Shown here piece by piece: positions 1-8,569 of a stretch of 40,047 nt of DNA. Below the pieces are notes generated by a model. It made no database searches, had not been told where the DNA came from, and saw only the letters and a list, made by a program, of their open reading frames with translations. The DNA is from Pseudoalteromonas luteoviolacea H33-S. Lineage in GTDB: Bacteria; Pseudomonadota; Gammaproteobacteria; Enterobacterales; Alteromonadaceae. A program made the position numbers and the translations under genes. Where the stretch lies: assembly GCF_001625695.1 (NCBI RefSeq), contig NZ_AUXY01000094.1, positions 1 to 40,047 on the forward strand. The letters run 5' to 3'. Numbering within the stretch: the first letter of the stretch is position 1; every line of letters begins with the position of its first letter.

Positions 1-18
1 TATTTAGGAAACAAGGCC
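1..18. repeat. Window-end inverted repeat, left copy (probable IS end)
   Basis: These 18 bases are the exact reverse complement of 40028-40045, and the flanking sequences then differ completely. Read toward the window edge the repeat is GGCCTTGTTTCCTAAATA. That resembles the terminal inverted repeat of IS903-group IS5-family elements (GGCTTTGTTGAATAAATC, from memory). The rest of the element would lie outside the window to the left. No transposase is visible. Confidence 0.55.
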
Positions 19-348
19 GTTACGAAACCAAAAACACCTTAATGCGTCGTATCATGATAAATGAACTTTTATCCTGATATAAAAAGCGCAAACCATTTTC
101 GGCAGTTTTCTTCATCCTATACGCCTTTCTATGAATGCCGAACTTATTATCTGAAATAAGTTATAAGTAATTGCCTATCAGACATTAGATAACACTGAAA
201 AAAGAATAAGTCTGAAAAAATAGATTAATATTAAGTCTTGTCTAATTTTATTTTGGATTTTAAATCTGTTTTTTTTGTGTTCTTTTATATAGTTTTGTTT
301 TGTGTTATTTCTTATATGGGTTTTGATTATAAAAATAAAGAGGTAAGG
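19..348. other. AT-rich non-coding stretch
   Basis: No gene is supported between the IS-like end and the start at 349. An open frame runs from base 3 to a TGA near 77, but it has no start codon in the window and crosses the repeat, so it is not called. The frame upstream of 349 reaches a TTG at 238, but that start has no ribosome binding site and would place a second hydrophobic stretch before a clear signal peptide. The region presumably holds the promoter of the next gene; I see no strong promoter match. Confidence 0.5.
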
Positions 349-1638
349 ATGCGAGTATCGATATTGTTTTTTTTGCTCATAATAAGCTGTATGTCAAATG
401 CCAAGGAAGTGTTCTTTAGAGGTAGTGAGTGTACTAAGCTGCCTGAGGGGCAAGATGTTCATTTTAAAGAGAGTACGAACTTTGATAAAAAGTATTCAAA
501 AGATGAAGCTGTCGCTGATTTAAAGAAAGCGTTACTTAATAAGGCATACGTAAAAGCTTCAAATGGCACTAGCTATCTTATTGAGTCAATTAGATTCAAG
601 CAAGATGAAGAAAAAATAAGAGGAGGAAAGATAACTAGAAGTGCCCAGATCACTGGTTTTCTACACCTATCCCCTATTACTGGTTGCGAGCATGGGCAAG
701 TAATATCTACAGATGAGAGTAATAAGCTTAGCTATTTCTACAATTTCTCAAAAATCAGATTAGAAAAAGCTCAAGTGGAAACCTTGGTACAAGAGCAAAT
801 GATACCGTCTCTGAAAATCAGTGATAAGCGTATTTATGGCCTTGAATTGGGAATATCTTATCAAGATGCACTAAAACAGATTGGAAGGTTTAGCTTTGAT
901 TGGCGAGTCAATGATATATGGCGTTTAGCGACAATAGGCCGTAATACTGTTTTATTTTTTGAACAAGATATGTTGGTTGGAGGGCAGTATCATAGAGATT
1001 TATTGCCGACAGTTTGGAGTAATTTTATAGAAATAGCGGCAACTAAACCATTGTTAGAAGTAAATAACACAGAAATAAACATGACTTATCATGCAATGTC
1101 AGAATCATCTCTTACTTCTTTAGAACAAAAGTATAGCTTGCTTGATTATGATCGGTTTCGTATATCAGAAGATGAGGTGGAATTAAGGCTATCTGGTTTG
1201 GCTTTGGGTAAACTACCGAATAAAGAAGACTTTTCGTTCTCTTTAGCCTGTTATGATGAGCAAGATGGGGTACAGAATTTTATAGACAAGAATCTGAGTT
1301 CGTTACCTAAGTTTTACAGCCAAACAGGTGAAATAGGCGTTTTAACAGGATGCAATCAGGTTTTATATTTATGGAATGATGAGAGTTTTAAGTCTTTGCT
1401 ATTATCGGAGCGTGCAAATTTTAATAGTACTCAACTTATCCACGCTAACATGCTGAGTAAAGGGTTTTCTGATTGGTCTTTTTATGGTGTTGAATATTTA
1501 AAAGGCATTCAATCAAACAATGCATTAACAATAAAGCATGCTGAAGATGATGTATACGATGTTAAGGCTGGCAGCTGGCTAGGTTACTTTGTGGCAGATG
1601 AGGGGCTGGCTTTTCAAGGGCAATTTTATGTTCAGTAA
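349..1638 (+). CDS. Secreted protein of unknown function
   Basis: I do not recognise a family. With the ATG at 349 the product is 429 residues and opens with a classic signal peptide (basic MR, then VSILFFLLIISC, then a small-residue cleavage region near SNA-KE). This suggests export to the periplasm or beyond. An AGAGG lies a few bases upstream of this ATG, and the earlier TTG at 238 has no such support, so 349 is chosen. The mature part is mixed alpha/beta with four cysteines (in SEC, TGCEH, LACYD and TGCNQ), compatible with two disulfides. Codon use is AT-rich like its neighbour the protease, with which it may form an accessory pair. The pairing is only positional. Confidence 0.6.
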   Translation: MRVSILFFLLIISCMSNAKEVFFRGSECTKLPEGQDVHFKESTNFDKKYSKDEAVADLKKALLNKAYVKASNGTSYLIESIRFKQDEEKIRGGKITRSAQITGFLHLSPITGCEHGQVISTDESNKLSYFYNFSKIRLEKAQVETLVQEQMIPSLKISDKRIYGLELGISYQDALKQIGRFSFDWRVNDIWRLATIGRNTVLFFEQDMLVGGQYHRDLLPTVWSNFIEIAATKPLLEVNNTEINMTYHAMSESSLTSLEQKYSLLDYDRFRISEDEVELRLSGLALGKLPNKEDFSFSLACYDEQDGVQNFIDKNLSSLPKFYSQTGEIGVLTGCNQVLYLWNDESFKSLLLSERANFNSTQLIHANMLSKGFSDWSFYGVEYLKGIQSNNALTIKHAEDDVYDVKAGSWLGYFVADEGLAFQGQFYVQ

Positions 1639-1674
1639 GTAGTCACTGGTTTAAAAGTATTTTGTTATCATAGT

Positions 1675-1712
1675 AAGTTACTCTTGGGTATTTTTAGAAG
1701 TAACTTATATTT
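1675..1712 (+). terminator. Possible terminator hairpin
   Basis: An 8-bp inverted repeat (AAGTTACT at 1675-1682, AGTAACTT at 1699-1706) is followed by ATATTTT. The stem is AT-rich and the loop long (16 nt), so this is a weak candidate for ending the upstream secreted-protein transcript. Confidence 0.3.
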
Positions 1713-1871
1713 TAAATTAAATTTCTGAGCTTTCTGTTATAACGACTGATTAGGTCATAACGTTTTTTCAGGATTCTTGTACTCTAGGTTTGTTTTTAAT
1801 TTAGGTTTTTTAATCTTTATTTAAATATTTACTAAGTAAAATTTTAATTTATATACCTAATAAGGAAGATT

Positions 1872-2726
1872 ATGAAGTATATATTATTGTCACTCGTGCT
1901 CATTAGTTATAACGCAAGTGCTATTCTTATTCGCCATGATATGGAAGATAAGCAATATTTAGCGAAACCATTGGATTTTCCTGCACTTACAACTTTTTAT
2001 ATTGATGGTGCACATGGTTCGTTAATTAAGCCAAATTGGATAATTACCGCAGCGCATACAACATTTTGTTTGAAGCCGGGTACAAAGATAAAAACGACTC
2101 AAGGTAGTGCAATAGTTAAACGCCTGCATGTACACCCTAATCACACTCCAGGTGTCAGTCATGATATTGCTTTAGTTGAGCTTTCTGAGCCAATTCATCA
2201 GGTGAGGCCAGCGAAGTTATACCAAAAAACAAATGAGGCTGGGCGAGATATCTGGTTTATTGGTATCGGCGGAACAGGTAATGGAATAACAGGGATAACG
2301 GTAGATAATTATGACAATAAAGGTGTGCTTAGAAAAGCACAAAACCGAGTTGAGCAAGCAAAGGGGCCAATCTTAACATTTAAATTTGATAACGGAGAGT
2401 CAGCATTGCCTTTGGAGGGGATCTCTGGCGGTGGTGACAGTGGTGGGCCTGCGTATTTCAAACAGGGAAATGATTATTACGTTATGGGGTTAAGCTCGCG
2501 TTATGGCGGTGGGCCATCAGAAAAGTATAACAGCTTGGAAGTCTACTCACGTGTTTCTTACTTTATGTCATGGATAACTAAAGTGATGAAAAGCCCTGAA
2601 AATTCAATTAAATCCGGTATCAGTCTTGATAAGTTAAAACACCTCCCCGGTGGGCTAAAACCATCCGATTTACCAAGCCTATGTAAAGATATACTTTTTA
2701 GTGAAAAAGAGTTACAAGCGATTTAG
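1872..2726 (+). CDS. Secreted trypsin-like serine protease (S1 family)
   Basis: A predicted secreted endopeptidase of 284 residues. A signal peptide covers about residues 1-17 (cleavage near NASA). The chymotrypsin-fold catalytic triad is complete: His62 in ITAAHT, Asp98 in HDIAL, and Ser190 in GGGDSGGP. The Gly-rich oxyanion loop and the downstream GLSSRYGG segment are as expected for the family. The segment between the signal peptide and His62 is short, so a long activation propeptide is absent. GGAAG lies just upstream of the ATG. It stands alone on the plus strand, with a hairpin at 2738-2764 between it and the convergent membrane-protein gene. Natural substrates cannot be read from sequence; extracellular protein degradation is the usual role in marine bacteria. 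Confidence 0.88.
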   Translation: MKYILLSLVLISYNASAILIRHDMEDKQYLAKPLDFPALTTFYIDGAHGSLIKPNWIITAAHTTFCLKPGTKIKTTQGSAIVKRLHVHPNHTPGVSHDIALVELSEPIHQVRPAKLYQKTNEAGRDIWFIGIGGTGNGITGITVDNYDNKGVLRKAQNRVEQAKGPILTFKFDNGESALPLEGISGGGDSGGPAYFKQGNDYYVMGLSSRYGGGPSEKYNSLEVYSRVSYFMSWITKVMKSPENSIKSGISLDKLKHLPGGLKPSDLPSLCKDILFSEKELQAI

Positions 2727-2737
2727 TAAGAGGCGAT

Positions 2738-2764
2738 ATGTTGGTCTGGTTTGCAGGCCAACAT
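2738..2764. terminator. Probable two-way terminator hairpin
   Basis: ATGTTGGTC at 2738-2746 pairs with GGCCAACAT at 2756-2764 (9 bp with one G-T pair, 9-nt loop). It lies exactly between two convergent genes. The T-tract is poor on both strands. Confidence 0.5.
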
Positions 2765-2780
2765 AGTTAAAGTAGTATAG

Positions 2781-3239
2781 TTACACAAGTTTTTGCAGAT
2801 TCATTTGCGGGTGATTTTGCATGACTTTGTTTAGCGTTTCTTGTTGACTGTCATCAATTTCAACATGCAATACTAATGGGTGATGTTCGCCTTGTGTTGA
2901 ATCCTTGCACATCATGTAATATCTAACTAAATCTGTTCCGATCAACCCGCTCACCCAAAGACTAAACATCCCCAGGATCACCGTGCCTATTATCGCGGCT
3001 GTCGGTGGGATCAGCACCCACGCAACGGCACAATATGCCGCGGTGATGATAGTGAACAGCACAATCAGTTCTGATTTCATTAGGTGGACTATATGATTTG
3101 TCAGACAATCATGTAAGGGGTGGGGCTTATCGTCGCAAATTGCACTGACATCTTCATTGTCAACATGCAGTGATTCTAGTTCGTCTTGGGTATCACGAAA
3201 CGCTTCATAGTCGTGACCTTTAATAACATAGTGGCTCAT
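2781..3239 (-). CDS. Two-segment inner-membrane protein of unknown function
   Basis: A 152-residue protein whose middle (about residues 55-100) forms two hydrophobic helices: LIVLFTIITAAYCAVAWVL, then IIGTVILGMFSLWVSGLIG. On each side is a short acidic soluble part. The N-terminal part (DTQDELESLHVDNEDVSAI) and the C-terminal part (PLVLHVEIDDSQQETLNKVM) look like the two halves of a small ferredoxin-like fold interrupted by the hairpin. This arrangement is known in several small stress-related membrane proteins, but the match here is by eye only. A very good ribosome binding site (AGGAGG) precedes the ATG at 3239. It is monocistronic and convergent with the S1 protease. The function is unknown. 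Confidence 0.6.
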   Translation of the reverse strand: MSHYVIKGHDYEAFRDTQDELESLHVDNEDVSAICDDKPHPLHDCLTNHIVHLMKSELIVLFTIITAAYCAVAWVLIPPTAAIIGTVILGMFSLWVSGLIGTDLVRYYMMCKDSTQGEHHPLVLHVEIDDSQQETLNKVMQNHPQMNLQKLV

Positions 3240-3480
3240 ACAACCTCCTATCTAGATTTCTTTGCAATACGTGCGTACCACTAGTTAGGTTTACTTTTAG
3301 ACAAAAAGGCCTCTTAAGTACACATTGGGGATCTGCTTGTGAGTTGCAGTTGCAAGTAGAACGTCTGTATGATTAGAAACCCTCGTTCTATATGTTTAAC
3401 CTAGATGTTTATCATTGCGAGTAACACTAGAATGTGTGCTTATATAGGAGAGTGTGGGTACACTCTCTGCTCATTTTGGT

Positions 3481-4239
3481 TCAAGTCGGTAAGTTAACGA
3501 GTTTAGCAATCTCATTGAGGTGTGTGATCAGCGAATCTTGATTCAACTTTGTAAAGTCACGGTTTAAGGTGATTAAATCACCAACCACATATGCTTTTTT
3601 GGCTGCTTCCAACATAGCAATGTCATTTTGATCATTACCCATGCAAATCGTGTGATTCATATCTAGGCCAATTCGTAAAAGCGCATTGAGTTTGTTACTG
3701 TTTTTTGGGACCACATCAAAACTATGGTAGCCATTGTGGTGGTACACATCATAATCACTCAAAACGGTACAGAGAAACGCTTTGACTTCTTCATGTCGGT
3801 GCTCTTCAAGCACCAAAAGCTTCACAATAGGTTGCTGCCTAGCCGATTGATTACACACAGGATCTCTACCCAGCTTTTTGACGTCCTGATGAAAATGATG
3901 TGGCGTGGTGGAAATCGCATATTCCTCAAGACCATCGTAAAGGTACGCAATGTTTTCTCTATCCAACCAGTCCAAGACTTTAACAATTTCATCCTTATCA
4001 AAGTGCAAAGCGTCTACGACTTGCCTATTGTTGCTTATCATGGCGCCATTACAGCCTATTATCTGATGATCCCAAAATGGCTTTGCAATGACTGGCAGTG
4101 TATCTCTCAAGGGGCGTGCAGTTGCGAACAAGATAGTCGCGCCTTGTTGTTCAATTTTTAGCAGTGCGTCAGTTACGGCATCTTGCATTGGTTGACCATG
4201 AAAAATTAACGTACCATCCAGGTCGAATACGACATTCAT
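3481..4239 (-). CDS. Cof-type HAD-superfamily phosphatase
   Basis: A predicted cytoplasmic Mg-dependent phosphatase of the HAD IIB (Cof) group, acting on small phosphorylated metabolites. From the ATG at 4239 it has 252 residues. Motif I is FDLDGTL with nucleophile Asp6 and acid/base Asp8. Motif II is the ATAR segment. Motif III is the lysine in NSNKLNAL. Motif IV is MGNDQNDIAML. The C2-type cap lies in the middle, as in Cof, YbiV and YidA. The frame extends five codons to an ATG at 4254 (MGCKV), but family members start right before VFDLDG, so 4239 is preferred; the ribosome binding site is weak for both. It is divergent from the AraC regulator, from which it could be controlled. The substrate cannot be assigned. 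Confidence 0.85.
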   Translation of the reverse strand: MNVVFDLDGTLIFHGQPMQDAVTDALLKIEQQGATILFATARPLRDTLPVIAKPFWDHQIIGCNGAMISNNRQVVDALHFDKDEIVKVLDWLDRENIAYLYDGLEEYAISTTPHHFHQDVKKLGRDPVCNQSARQQPIVKLLVLEEHRHEEVKAFLCTVLSDYDVYHHNGYHSFDVVPKNSNKLNALLRIGLDMNHTICMGNDQNDIAMLEAAKKAYVVGDLITLNRDFTKLNQDSLITHLNEIAKLVNLPT

Positions 4240-4413
4240 TACTTTACATCCCATTATTTAAGTTGCGTTTACTTTGCCAAAAACGCACACTACTAATTTA
4301 GTTATTAGCTCATGTATTTAAGGTTTTAGCTCATTAATAAAATTAAACCAGCACCTGTTCGTTTTGCCGTCAACGAGTCTGTCAGTGTTAAGCATATTCA
4401 AAACAGCCCGCTG

Positions 4414-5184
4414 TTGTTTGAATGGCATCAACATGATTGCTATGAGTTAATTTTAACTTTAGGTGCAAATGGAAAGCGATTTTTAGCGGATGATGTTCAT
4501 GCTTTTGAGTCTATTGACTTGGCTTTAATTTTACCAACAGAACCGCATACTTGGGATAACACAGAGCAGCAAGCACCTGTAGGTGATGTGGTGGTTGTGT
4601 TGTGGCCAAAGTCATTATTTGCGGTTGATATTAGCGAATTGGAAGCCATACAAGCTTGGCTAAACGGGCTAGAACAAGGCTGTGTGTTCTCAAAAGACAT
4701 TGCACTCAAAGTCAAAGAGTACATGTTTGAGATGAACACGGCGAGTGCACTTAAGAGACTAACATTGCTAAGCGAAGTGTTGTTCATATTGATGCAGGCA
4801 AAAGTAATGCAGAGCGCTTCTGTCAATGCATCGGCCAGAAATGTAGCTAGAATGTCACCGATATTGGAACTATTGAAAAGTCGTATTGCGTGTTTACCTA
4901 GCCTACCTGAATTGGCTGGGGAGGTTAATTTGAGCGTTGCTACGCTCAAAAGGCTGTTCAAAAGCAGTTTGGGGACTAGCTATACACAGTATTGCCTGAC
5001 GCTTAGATTGAAGCGCGCAAAGCATTTACTTGCGACAACTGCTTTGCCTATCGGCGTGATAGCGGATCGATGCGGATTTAACAGCAGTGCTTACTTTAAC
5101 CAGTGTTATAAAAAGCATGAAGGCATGACGCCAAATGCATTTCGCAAGCAATTCGCATGGCGAAAACGCATTTCACGGCGCTAG
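4414..5184 (+). CDS. AraC-family transcriptional regulator (N-terminus uncertain)
   Basis: A DNA-binding regulator of the AraC/XylS family. The N-terminal half is a cupin-like sensor domain, beginning at WHQHDCYELILTL. The last roughly 100 residues carry the two helix-turn-helix motifs, LPELAGEVNLSVATLKRLFK and IGVIADRCGFNSSAYFNQCY, followed by the diagnostic GMTPNAFRKQF. The called start is a TTG at 4414 with no ribosome binding site. The open frame continues upstream to 4330 with convincing protein-like sequence (PAPVRFAVNESVSVKHIQNS), but there is no ATG, GTG or TTG there. An ATT at 4333 has TAAGG nine bases before it, and an in-frame TAG at 4327 blocks the ATG at 4312. The true product therefore probably starts further upstream. 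It is divergent from the HAD phosphatase gene. Confidence 0.85.
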   Translation: MFEWHQHDCYELILTLGANGKRFLADDVHAFESIDLALILPTEPHTWDNTEQQAPVGDVVVVLWPKSLFAVDISELEAIQAWLNGLEQGCVFSKDIALKVKEYMFEMNTASALKRLTLLSEVLFILMQAKVMQSASVNASARNVARMSPILELLKSRIACLPSLPELAGEVNLSVATLKRLFKSSLGTSYTQYCLTLRLKRAKHLLATTALPIGVIADRCGFNSSAYFNQCYKKHEGMTPNAFRKQFAWRKRISRR

Positions 5185-5226
5185 CCTCCTAACTTTTGCA
5201 AATCATATGGTATGCGCGTGTTTTCA

Positions 5227-7281
5227 TTACAGTGTTTTTAGGTATTCTATCAGCGCCATTTTTTCTTCATGACTAAGTTTTTTACCTATTTTCCCTACCA
5301 CTGTTTTATCATCAGTAAAGGCGTGACCGCTATTGTGGTTACCCGCTTGGCGCGTATCCAGTATGAAATATCCATTTTGATAGTCGTCAGTTTGATTTGC
5401 GGGTTGTAGATCTGATTGCTGGTTAAGTTCATTCACATGTTTACCTTGAGAAACACCCACATTGATTGGGTCAAACTCTAGCCTACCAAGCTCAACAAAC
5501 GTGGGTCTTTCATGCGGTTCAGATAACAAGCTATAAAGATTGGGAACGGACCCATTGTGAAGGTATGGCGCTGTTGCCCATATTCCATTGAGTGGGCGTG
5601 CTTTGTAAGCAAAGCTATGTCTGAGGCAATTTGGTCGGCCGCCTTCAAGTTTTTGCTGCCACTTACCACTTGTATAGTTTTGTCTAAACCATTGTTGATT
5701 GGTCTCTTCGACCACGGCACCCAGTGCAAGGGCAAAGTTACTTGTTGCGTTGTCTGTTACTGTGACAAACTGTAAATCTTCACTCATGTTTGCGGTTTTT
5801 TGCTGATCATCTACGTATACACATAAGTCAGTATCAAGGCCAAGTTGCTTGGTATTGACGGTACGATTAGGGAGCACTTCAGCTTGCGCTGGATCTGTGC
5901 CTATGTAATCCAAATCAACGAGTTTTAGCGCTAGGTATTTCAAATCAGTTTGTTGCACTTTTCCATCTTGTTCATAACTGATTTTCTTCCAATGATCTTG
6001 CCAAAAATCAGGGCTATCCATCGGAGGCAAGTGGCAACTTTGACAATTTTGGGTATATAGCTCTTTGCCTTTGGCTGCTAATTTTTTATCTATTTCAGGC
6101 AGGCTGTCCGGCCATTTAGGGGCTTTTAGTCCGCTGATTTTGCCAAGCTCTCCGGGAGTGTAGTCCTTTAAAGGGTATTCACCTGCCAACCACTGCTCAA
6201 TGTCATAAAGAGATTTGATTGGAATAGAGCTTGCGAAAGTGGCTGGTTGTTGTAATTGGTTAGTAGGGATCTGCATATCAACATAGGCTGCAACACCCAG
6301 TGCTTCGCCTGCATTTCGAATTAGAGGCTGCATAATTGAGCCATCATATTGAACCCAATCAAACCAAGATGTGGTCCATATATGCGGATAATTTACCGGT
6401 GCTTCTATTGGATTATAGTTTTCAGGTCGGTCCATGTTGTCAGCAAATACCTTGTTGCCAATGCGGTTGAGCGCATCTAGGCGAGTGAAACCTTCAGTGA
6501 CGTTAATGGTATCTTGCCCTTTAGCAAGCTTGGCAACGGTTTCTATGAGTGCCGCTTTGAGTTTGGCTTTACTGACAACATTGTAATTGCTACCCAGCAC
6601 TTTTTGAGCGAAGCGCTCGAAGCGCCCATCAAAGGGTGCAAGCTTGCTTGATAATACAGTTTGACCAATGGCTGCACCTAAAGATTTAGTGAGTAACCCC
6701 AAATCTGTCATTGCAGGGCCACCATCAACCACATATCGAGTGTTTTGATATGTAAACTGTCCGGTGTGGCAAGCAGTACATGTAAACCCGACCGCCGTTG
6801 CCTTACGGTTTAGGCCAGGCATTGGGATGCTCGAGGTTTTTGCCAAGCCCAATGGAAGTTGTAATTCAGTAGACTCGGTTTGTGTTGCACCGTTTAAGTT
6901 TATAAAACCCAACCGGTATATGTATTCAGAAAGAAAAGTTTTCTCTTCGCTAAATAAAATAAACCAAGGTGTGTTTTTCGGTGCTTCCAGTGCGACTAGC
7001 CATTCATAGGGAATTGGCAGCGTAGCTGTCCCTTGTGATGCATGGTATGGCCACTGATGGTTATAATTATCGGTGCTTGGCCAACCCGTTTGGTTAATAA
7101 ATTGAGTGTCGAGGTGCTTGTACTGCGGTAATTTAGGGGGAGTAAGGGCATATTTTAGTTCACTTAATGCTGATAATGTGCGAAAAGCGATCACAACAAT
7201 GGCAAGGATAATGAGCGTAGATAGGACCCAAGGCCATCTCCTTAGCAGCCAGCCAAGTACAATTGGGTATTGATTGGACAT
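5227..7281 (-). CDS. RoxA-like di-heme c-type cytochrome
   Basis: A 684-residue periplasmic-facing cytochrome. An uncleaved signal anchor (WVLSTLIILAIVVIAF, about residues 18-33) precedes the catalytic part. There are two c-type heme sites, Cys168-Thr-Ala-Cys171-His172 and Cys413-Gln-Ser-Cys416-His417. The wide spacing, the length, and the block ARPLNGIWATAPYLHNGSVP near the C-terminus match the family of the rubber oxygenase RoxA and related MauG/di-heme peroxidase-like proteins. RoxA cleaves polyisoprene with O2, but most homologues are uncharacterised, so the substrate here is open: an oxygenase, a peroxidase, or an electron-transfer role. It is monocistronic, convergent with the AraC gene, and divergent from mscS with a 400-bp gap. 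No dedicated maturation genes are near. Confidence 0.8.
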   Translation of the reverse strand: MSNQYPIVLGWLLRRWPWVLSTLIILAIVVIAFRTLSALSELKYALTPPKLPQYKHLDTQFINQTGWPSTDNYNHQWPYHASQGTATLPIPYEWLVALEAPKNTPWFILFSEEKTFLSEYIYRLGFINLNGATQTESTELQLPLGLAKTSSIPMPGLNRKATAVGFTCTACHTGQFTYQNTRYVVDGGPAMTDLGLLTKSLGAAIGQTVLSSKLAPFDGRFERFAQKVLGSNYNVVSKAKLKAALIETVAKLAKGQDTINVTEGFTRLDALNRIGNKVFADNMDRPENYNPIEAPVNYPHIWTTSWFDWVQYDGSIMQPLIRNAGEALGVAAYVDMQIPTNQLQQPATFASSIPIKSLYDIEQWLAGEYPLKDYTPGELGKISGLKAPKWPDSLPEIDKKLAAKGKELYTQNCQSCHLPPMDSPDFWQDHWKKISYEQDGKVQQTDLKYLALKLVDLDYIGTDPAQAEVLPNRTVNTKQLGLDTDLCVYVDDQQKTANMSEDLQFVTVTDNATSNFALALGAVVEETNQQWFRQNYTSGKWQQKLEGGRPNCLRHSFAYKARPLNGIWATAPYLHNGSVPNLYSLLSEPHERPTFVELGRLEFDPINVGVSQGKHVNELNQQSDLQPANQTDDYQNGYFILDTRQAGNHNSGHAFTDDKTVVGKIGKKLSHEEKMALIEYLKTL

Positions 7282-7684
7282 ATTTTTCTCTGACGGTAGT
7301 TAAGTATTGTTAATATTTTCGCACAGCTCTATAACATGGGAAATTACAGCTGATTACAGCAAAGACGTAAAACTGATACTGTTGTGATTTTAAAGTTCGT
7401 GGTCGACTATTCTATTTGTAGCGTTAAATCAAAGCACTATAAGTCTTATTGATTCATGCCAATGTGTACTCTGCAAACTTGTGTGGTACGAAAAAAGAGT
7501 TTTTTACTTATAGGTTATGTTGTTATTTACGTAATTTTATTGAAATAAATACAGCAGTACGTTGATTGCATTATACATTTGTTCGTAAGCAGGTCAGGTA
7601 AAAGTGTTTTAGCAATAAAAATTCATAATTAATTTCATTTTTTTAACTAAGCTTAGCTCTTTAGGTTTAATTAGTGAGGTTTCT
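7282..7684. other. Divergent intergenic region
   Basis: About 400 AT-rich bases between the di-heme cytochrome and mscS, which are transcribed outward. No open frame with a ribosome binding site, no RNA gene and no strong palindrome is visible. It must hold both promoters, but no consensus match stands out. Confidence 0.4.
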
Positions 7685-8518
7685 ATGGACACATCTTCGA
7701 TTGATCTGCAAAAAATTATAGATTTGGTGATTGAGCATGCTGTGAGCTTTGCGCCTAAACTCGCATTGGCGATTATTACGCTAATCGTAGGCTTGTGGTT
7801 AATTTCTCTTGTTGGCAGCGCCATTGATTATTTGCTTGAGAAGCGGGATTTCAACATTTCGCTGAGAAAGTGGCTCAGTAGTGTAGCGACTGTGTTACTC
7901 AAAGCTTGTTTATTTATATCCGTCATTTCGATGTTAGGTGTGAAAACAACCTCTTTCATTGCCATTTTAGGTGCTGCTGGCCTTGCTGTGGGTCTCGCAT
8001 TGCAGGGGAGTTTGTCAAACTTTGCTGGCGGCGTACTGATCTTGATTTTCAAACCGTTTAAAGTTGGCGATTACATTGTCGCGCAAGGTGAAGAAGGTGT
8101 CGTTGAAGCAATTGATGTGTTCTGTACGTTCTTAACGACGTTAGACAATCGCCGCATCATTCTGCCCAATGGGCCATTGGCGAGTGAGCAAGTAAATAAT
8201 GTGACCCACGAACCAATTCGACGTGTCGATCTTAGCGTGGGAATAAGCTACAACAACTGTGTAGACGAAGCCGAAAAGGCACTATTGAATATGGCGAAGA
8301 ATGACGATCGCATTTTACAGGAGCCTGCGCCTTTTGTAGGAGTTGTTGGCTACGGAGATAACTCAATAGATTTGACTGTATGGGTTTGGTGTAAAACGGA
8401 TGATTACTGGAATGTTTATTTTGCGACGAATCGAGCTATAAAACCTGCATTAGACAGTGCGAATGTTGCTATTCCTTACCCTCAGAGAGATGTGCATATT
8501 ATTGATAAAACTGCCTAA
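7685..8518 (+). CDS. mscS: Small-conductance mechanosensitive channel MscS
   Basis: An inner-membrane channel that opens under membrane tension to release solutes after hypo-osmotic shock. The length of 277 residues is close to the E. coli protein (286). TM1 lies about residues 23-46 and TM2 about 70-92. The pore-lining TM3 begins at Gly97, with the Gly/Ala-packed GAAGLAVGLALQGSLSNFAGG, and continues into the kinked FKPFKVGD that enters the beta domain. The C-terminal alpha/beta vestibule ends with PYPQRDVHI, a typical ending. GAGG precedes the ATG at a good distance. It is monocistronic, with a strong hairpin directly downstream. Confidence 0.93.
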   Translation: MDTSSIDLQKIIDLVIEHAVSFAPKLALAIITLIVGLWLISLVGSAIDYLLEKRDFNISLRKWLSSVATVLLKACLFISVISMLGVKTTSFIAILGAAGLAVGLALQGSLSNFAGGVLILIFKPFKVGDYIVAQGEEGVVEAIDVFCTFLTTLDNRRIILPNGPLASEQVNNVTHEPIRRVDLSVGISYNNCVDEAEKALLNMAKNDDRILQEPAPFVGVVGYGDNSIDLTVWVWCKTDDYWNVYFATNRAIKPALDSANVAIPYPQRDVHIIDKTA

Positions 8519-8530
8519 AATGAAAGGGAA

Positions 8531-8561
8531 ATTTAGTGGGAACGCTCGGTTCCCACTAAAT
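8531..8561. terminator. Two-way terminator, perfect 13-bp stem
   Basis: ATTTAGTGGGAAC (8531-8543) and GTTCCCACTAAAT (8549-8561) are perfect reverse complements around a 5-nt loop GCTCG. The stem base is A/T-rich on both sides. It sits between the convergent mscS and outer-membrane barrel genes and should stop transcription from both. Confidence 0.75.
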
Positions 8562-8569
8562 TGTATGAT

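Noticed and set aside
3..77. Open frame ending TGA, starting FRKQGRYETKN, and a similar FRKQG frame on the minus strand at the right end
   Set aside because: Both cross the IS-like 18-bp repeat, so the shared FRKQG is only the translation of that repeat. Neither has a start codon in the window.
238..348. N-terminal extension of the first secreted protein from a TTG
   Set aside because: No ribosome binding site, and the frame would put an extra hydrophobic stretch in front of a regular signal peptide that begins at 349.
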